From assembly GCA_035252155.1 (NCBI GenBank), contig DATFDL010000135.1, positions 1 to 9,137 on the forward strand: DNA of 9,137 bases, in the 5' to 3' direction. Origin of the DNA: JAICLL01 sp035252155 (GTDB taxonomy: Bacteria > Planctomycetota > Planctomycetia > Pirellulales > JAICIG01). Shown piece after piece: positions 5,983 through 9,137 of the stretch; within the stretch, counting starts at the first letter, position 1; the number at the start of each line of letters is the position of its first letter. The notes beneath the pieces were generated by a model. The model had not been told where the DNA came from and ran no database searches. It was given only the letters and a program-made list of their open reading frames with translations. Made by a program: the position numbers and the translations under genes.

Positions 5983-6552
5983 TCAAGGTAGTTTACGCGC
6001 CCGGTCGCCGACCCGCACGAGGCCGGGCTGCACGACTTTGGCGTTGACGCCGCGAAGGCAAAGTTGCTTGCCGATAGCGGAATTGACGAACATCAGCGCG
6101 TCGTGCCCGAACCGCCAATTGAACTGCCCGCAACCGGTGTGCGGCGCCGCGGTGATCTGGACCGCCGCCGAGCCGATGGCCAACTGTGTGCCCGCTGGCA
6201 GATTGTCGGCGCTCAGATCAAGGTCGATCAGAAGCTGGTCGCCTGCCAGCGGCCAGCGCTCACGGTGCCCTGCCACCAGTGCGATGACTCGGGAATTCAT
6301 GATGGTGATTTGCTGCTCTGGATCGGCTGAGCCGTCGCGCCGCATCCGACTGCCCCGGCTCTTCCAATTATCGCCCACCAATCCGTCCGCGAGGTCGAGC
6401 TGGGCCTCCTGGAGAACCTCTCGTGCCAGCTTCTTTGGACGGCGGACAATCATTTCGACGGCGCCGTTGTCCTTGGGCGCACGGCGGATATGTTCCAAGC
6501 CGGCCTGCAATTCGGCCATCGACAGGTGGAGGTGGGGCGTTACGTCAGACAT
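5983..6552 (-). CDS. MOSC domain-containing protein
   Basis: A 189-residue MOSC-domain protein. MOSC domains occur at the C-terminus of eukaryotic Moco sulfurase and in bacterial YiiM/YcbX proteins, where they handle sulfur or N-hydroxylated compounds, often with the molybdenum cofactor. Visible family features: GAVEMIVRRP near the N-terminus (30-39); an acidic block ending GLVGDNW (57-63); QQITIMNSRVIALVAG (80-95); AGDQLLIDLDLSADNLPAGT (103-122); the strongly conserved PHTGC with Cys141, the likely sulfur-carrying residue; then FNWRFG and LRGVNAKVV (166-174). It is a stand-alone, short MOSC protein without an N-terminal beta-barrel or ferredoxin domain. The ATG at 6550-6552 (reverse strand) has no clear Shine-Dalgarno and overlaps, in a CATG palindrome, an opposing ATG of a decayed frame. 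It is convergent with the DUF1501 gene. The exact substrate is unknown; cytoplasmic location is inferred from the lack of a signal peptide. Confidence 0.88.
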   Translation of the reverse strand: MSDVTPHLHLSMAELQAGLEHIRRAPKDNGAVEMIVRRPKKLAREVLQEAQLDLADGLVGDNWKSRGSRMRRDGSADPEQQITIMNSRVIALVAGHRERWPLAGDQLLIDLDLSADNLPAGTQLAIGSAAVQITAAPHTGCGQFNWRFGHDALMFVNSAIGKQLCLRGVNAKVVQPGLVRVGDRARKLP

Positions 6553-6701
6553 GAAACGATTTTAATACGTCGATTTCGCCCAACGCGGTGCAATCCGCCG
6601 AGCTGGCAATGCGACGAACATCGTACTAATTTTGGCCGACGACCAGGGTTAAGCGACCTCGGCTGCTAGTGCCGGATCGCCACTTATCTTTACGGACCGC
6701 C
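6551..6701 (+). pseudogene. Decayed 5' fragment of a sulfatase gene
   Basis: On the plus strand, 6617-6649 encodes NIVLILADDQG, the hallmark N-terminal metal-binding block of type I sulfatases. Next comes TA at 6650-6651. If one base is missing from that Tyr codon, the frame continues AGC GAC CTC GGC TGC (6652-6666), giving YSDLGC, then TAG where the family's usual Tyr codon stands. After that ATC GCC ACT .. CTT (6676-6690) fits the family's I.TP.L. In frame upstream is ATGAAACGATTT (MKRF, 6551-6562) followed by a TAA, about the right distance for a signal-peptide start, though the intervening residues are not hydrophobic. The catalytic CxPxR region is absent, so this is a relic truncated against the convergent oxidoreductase gene. 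The match is by eye. Confidence 0.6.
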
Positions 6702-8084
6702 TCAGATTTTGATTTCAAACCCCTTGCGGTTTTCCCGCGCGAGGAACGAATTCGCCTGGGCGTCGCCGACGATCTCTCGCTTATCCGGGTCCCATTGAAG
6801 CTCCCGGCCCAGACGCATGGCGATGTTCGAGAGGTGGCAGATTTCGAGCATGCGGTTGTGCGACCAGACATCCGAGATGGGCTGCTTCCGCGACTTCATC
6901 GCCTCGACGAAGTTGGCGGTGTGGTTCGCGCTGACCTTGCCGCCATAAACCTCTTCGATCGCCCCCTCGGGCAGAGGATGATCTTTCAGATCGTCGATCG
7001 GCTTGCCGGCGATCTTGCCGCGGTTGACAAAAAACCGGCCTTCCGTGCCCTCGAACAGAATGCCGTTGTCGCCTTCGCTGGTGATCATCAACTCGACGTC
7101 GCCCGGCATCGCCACGCGAATGTTGAACCGGGTGGCAACGTTGTAGCGATCGTCGACCACCGGATAGCCGTCCTTGTACTCGACCGGCAGAGTGTAATCG
7201 ACGGGCGTGACTTTGCTCGGCCCGCTGCTGGGCCCGCTGTCGCTGGCGCCGATGGCCCAGCAGGCAATGTCGACGTGATGAGCGCCCCAGTCGGTGAGCT
7301 TTCCGCCCGAGTATTCGTGCCAGTTGCGAAACGAGTAGTGGCAATTGCTGTAGAGCGGCACGCCGCCGCCGTAGCCTTTCCGCATCTCCGGCAATGCCCG
7401 ATACGGCGCCTTGGGCGCCGGCCCGAGCCAAAACTCCCAATCGAGCCCCTCGGGAATGGCCGCCTCCGGAATGACCGGCGAGGCTTCCATGCCGTTGATG
7501 CCGCAGGTCACCTTCGTCACCTTGCCGATGCGGCCATTTCGAATCAGGGCGATGGCCTGCAGGAAACGCTGCTCCGACTCGGTCCGCTGCATCGTGCCCA
7601 CCTGAAACACGCGGCCCGTCTCCTTGACGACTCGTTCGATCAGCTTTCCTTCGTCGATGGTCAGCGTGAGCGGCTTTTCGCAATAGACGTCTTTGCCTGC
7701 ATGCATGGCCTCGACCGCGATCTTGGTGTGCCAGTGGTCGGGCGTGGCGATCATGACCGCGTCGATATCTTTGCGGTCGAGGATTTTGCGATAGTCGTTG
7801 TAGGCGTCGGGTTTTTTGCCCTGGCGCTTCTCGACCTTTTCGACGTTTTCTCCCAGCACCTTCGCATCGACGTCGGCCAGGGCCGCGAAGTCGGCAAAGC
7901 GAAACGATTTGCTGGTGATCTCCCAGCCTTGATTTCGCAGACCGATGGTGCCGAACACCGGGCGCTCGTTGGCCGACTCTTCGCCCAAGGCCCGGTTGGC
8001 CGACCGCGGCAGCACGCCTGCGGCGCCGGCAACGGCGATGTTTTGCAAAAACTGACGACGCGATGTCGGGCGAGACGATGGCAT
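6702..8084 (-). CDS. Gfo/Idh/MocA family oxidoreductase, Tat-exported
   Basis: A 460-residue NAD(P)-dependent sugar-type oxidoreductase-like protein. The N-terminus has a twin-arginine signal, TSRRQFLQN (7-15), then AVAGAAGVLP, typical of the many secreted planctomycete members. The Rossmann part (about 43-160) contains a loose glycine motif (FGTIGLRNQG rather than a clean GxGxxG), the MIATPDHWH block (111-119), and the family's EKP triad (136-138) in YCEKPLTL. The C-terminal domain has GRIGKV (184-189), WEFWLGPAP (216-224) and TDWGAHHVDIA (264-274) with likely catalytic His residues, and ends in a C-terminal block with NFVEAMKSRKQP (391-402). ATG 8082-8084 is supported by a perfect AGGAGG at 8094-8099 (reverse strand), 9 nt upstream. 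The altered glycine motif leaves cofactor binding open. Substrate unknown. Transcribed divergently from the modA-like gene. Confidence 0.93.
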   Translation of the reverse strand: MPSSRPTSRRQFLQNIAVAGAAGVLPRSANRALGEESANERPVFGTIGLRNQGWEITSKSFRFADFAALADVDAKVLGENVEKVEKRQGKKPDAYNDYRKILDRKDIDAVMIATPDHWHTKIAVEAMHAGKDVYCEKPLTLTIDEGKLIERVVKETGRVFQVGTMQRTESEQRFLQAIALIRNGRIGKVTKVTCGINGMEASPVIPEAAIPEGLDWEFWLGPAPKAPYRALPEMRKGYGGGVPLYSNCHYSFRNWHEYSGGKLTDWGAHHVDIACWAIGASDSGPSSGPSKVTPVDYTLPVEYKDGYPVVDDRYNVATRFNIRVAMPGDVELMITSEGDNGILFEGTEGRFFVNRGKIAGKPIDDLKDHPLPEGAIEEVYGGKVSANHTANFVEAMKSRKQPISDVWSHNRMLEICHLSNIAMRLGRELQWDPDKREIVGDAQANSFLARENRKGFEIKI

Positions 8085-8093
8085 GGATGGAAT

Positions 8094-8099
8094 CCTCCT
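8094..8099 (-). promoter_or_regulatory. Ribosome-binding site of the Gfo/Idh/MocA gene
   Basis: Perfect AGGAGG on the minus strand, 9 nt before the ATG. It decides the start over internal ATGs. Confidence 0.8.
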
Positions 8100-8103
8100 G
8101 GAG

Positions 8104-8139
8104 AAAATCGAGTGCTCGTGTGAAGTAGAGATCGATTTT
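8104..8139. promoter_or_regulatory. Inverted repeat in the divergent intergenic region
   Basis: AAAATCGA (8104-8111) and TCGATTTT (8132-8139) are perfect 8-bp inverted repeats separated by 20 bp. They lie directly upstream of the oxidoreductase's Shine-Dalgarno, in the AT-rich part of an otherwise GC-rich spacer. They could be an operator for a dimeric regulator (centres 28 bp apart) or a leader stem-loop. The rest of 8140-8302 shows no motif I can name. Confidence 0.4.
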
Positions 8140-8302
8140 AATCACCGCGGCCGGAGGACGAAACCCAGCGTTGGATCGTGTGGCTGATCGAGCGGGGTGG
8201 AATCCGCGGCGACTTCCAGCATAATGAAGCTACGCCCGGTTGCACCGCCCCCGCGTGCGACATAGGCTGCCGATTGTCTTGCTTAGGTCCTGCTCCACAT
8301 CC

Positions 8303-8318
8303 TTTGAGAAGGCTCAAA
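8303..8318 (+). promoter_or_regulatory. Hairpin holding the ribosome-binding site of the modA-like gene
   Basis: TTTGAG (8303-8308) and CTCAAA (8313-8318) form a perfect 6-bp stem with loop AAGG, ending directly at the ATG. The Shine-Dalgarno-like GAGAAGG (8306-8312) spans the 5' stem and loop, with 6 nt to the start. Folding would partly hide the ribosome-binding site. Confidence 0.5.
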
Positions 8319-9137
8319 ATGTCCCTCGCCCGACCGGCAATCATCTATCGCGTTACCGCCGCGACGCTGCTTCTGGGGTTGCTGGTCGCGGGCCTGATCG
8401 AGCGCCCAAGCAGTCACGTCGCGAGCGAGACCGACGGGTCATCCGCCGAATCGCCGCTGATGGTCTACTGCGCGGCCAGCAACCGAGGGGTGATGGAGGC
8501 GGTCCGGGCAGACTACGAGAAGGAATTCGGCATCCCGGTGCAGGTTCAATACGGGGCCTCGCAGACGCTGTTGGCTTCACTGGAGGTGTCGAAAAGCGGC
8601 GACCTCTATTTGCCCGCCGACGATAGTTTCCTCGCGGCGGCGCGCGAGCGCCGTCTGATCGACGACGAGTTTGCCCTGGCCGACATGAAAGCCGTCGTGG
8701 CCGTCCCGCAAGGCAATCCGAAACAGATTGCCAAACTCGACGACTTGCTGCGCGACGACGTCCGTGTGGCGCAGGGCAGCCCCGAGGCGACCGCGATCGG
8801 CAAAGTGACAAAAGCCGCGCTGGAGGCGACTAGCGAGTGGCAGACACTCAGCCAGCACACCACCGTGTTCAAGACGACGGTCAACGAAGTGGCCAACGAT
8901 GTGAAACTCGGGGCCGTCGACGCGGGCATCGTCTATGCGCCGGTGCTGCACGATTACGACACGCTCGAGGGAATCTCAGCGCCCGAACTGGCGTCGATTC
9001 AATCGCGGGTGGCGGTGGCACTGCTGAAATCGAGCACTCGTCCGCGGGCGGCTGTGCATTTTGCCCGTTATCTCAGCGCCCGCGACAGGGGGCTGGTGCG
9101 GTATCAGGAGTTTGGCTTCGAGCCGGTCGAGGGCGAT
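8319..9137 (+). CDS. modA: Molybdate-binding periplasmic protein ModA-like (3' end outside window)
   Basis: The frame is open from ATG 8319 to the window end: 273 residues, no stop seen, so it is 3'-partial. It resembles the substrate-binding component of a molybdate/tungstate ABC importer, acting outside the cytoplasmic membrane. The N-terminus has a hydrophobic segment (about 12-26, VTAATLLLGLLVAGL) after basic residues, a signal peptide or membrane anchor; there is no lipobox cysteine. The binding-protein fold starts at PLMVYCAASNRGVMEAV. Likely oxyanion contacts by analogy with E. coli ModA are Ser54 (AASN), Ser81 (YGASQT), Val188 (KTTVNEV) and Tyr206 (DAGIVYAP). GDLYLPADDSF (94-104) is the family's D(V/L)..(S/P)AD block. 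At 273 residues it is already about full length (E. coli ModA 257), so the stop and possibly modB probably follow just outside. Related binding proteins for other oxyanions cannot be excluded. Confidence 0.85.
   Translation, partial: MSLARPAIIYRVTAATLLLGLLVAGLIERPSSHVASETDGSSAESPLMVYCAASNRGVMEAVRADYEKEFGIPVQVQYGASQTLLASLEVSKSGDLYLPADDSFLAAARERRLIDDEFALADMKAVVAVPQGNPKQIAKLDDLLRDDVRVAQGSPEATAIGKVTKAALEATSEWQTLSQHTTVFKTTVNEVANDVKLGAVDAGIVYAPVLHDYDTLEGISAPELASIQSRVAVALLKSSTRPRAAVHFARYLSARDRGLVRYQEFGFEPVEGD

Noticed and set aside
6669..8123. 484-codon open frame on the plus strand opposite the oxidoreductase
   Set aside because: It is the antisense shadow of the Gfo/Idh/MocA gene, which has a Tat signal, perfect Shine-Dalgarno and conserved motifs. 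Long antisense frames are common in GC-rich DNA.
8142..8282. 47-codon open frame on the minus strand ending TGA, with coding-like composition near its end
   Set aside because: No start codon with a ribosome-binding site, no recognised family, and a frame this short is expected by chance in GC-rich sequence. A relic 3' end of a gene cannot be fully excluded.

Overview
The window looks like a piece of a GC-rich Planctomycetota chromosome, probably Pirellulales-like (lineage inferred from gene families only). The marker is an adjacent pair of genes: a large haem-binding PSCyt1/DUF1549/DUF1553 protein followed 3 bp later by a Tat-exported DUF1501 protein. This pairing is a hallmark of that phylum, as are secreted Gfo/Idh/MocA oxidoreductases and abundant sulfatases, and the window also holds one of the former and a relic of the latter.

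Layout. (1) 1-1254 is a REPtron-like unit. A REP-associated tyrosine transposase gene (RAYT, 349-1059) is bracketed by two copies on each side of an 88-bp palindromic element (118-205, 259-346, 1072-1159, 1167-1254). A fifth copy stands alone at 5821-5908. Each copy holds two inverted REP-like hairpins, each preceded by GTAG, around a central hairpin. All five copies are in the same orientation and exactly 88 bp long, although three carry internal indels. (2) 1255-1442 is a leader with two diverged hairpin repeats and a clear ribosome-binding site. (3) 1443-5765 is a two-gene operon (PSD1-type cytochrome, then DUF1501), probably exported and working together. (4) 5766-5982 is the gap between convergent genes and holds the fifth repeat. 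(5) 5983-6552 (minus) is a MOSC-domain protein. (6) 6551-6701 (plus) holds what I read as the decayed 5' end of a sulfatase gene, not visible as an intact ORF. (7) 6702-8084 (minus) is a Tat-exported Gfo/Idh/MocA oxidoreductase. (8) 8085-8318 is a divergent intergenic region with two inverted repeats. (9) 8319 to the window end is a molybdate-binding ModA-like protein, open at its 3' end.

Functionally, the cytochrome/DUF1501 pair and the Gfo/Idh protein suggest a cell-envelope degradative or redox role of unknown substrate. MOSC and ModA both relate to molybdenum, but they are separated and not in one operon. The most interesting system is the RAYT with its 88-bp double-REP elements: the right end of a repeat is tandemly duplicated and supplies the transposase's start codons, which suggests feedback control by the repeats.
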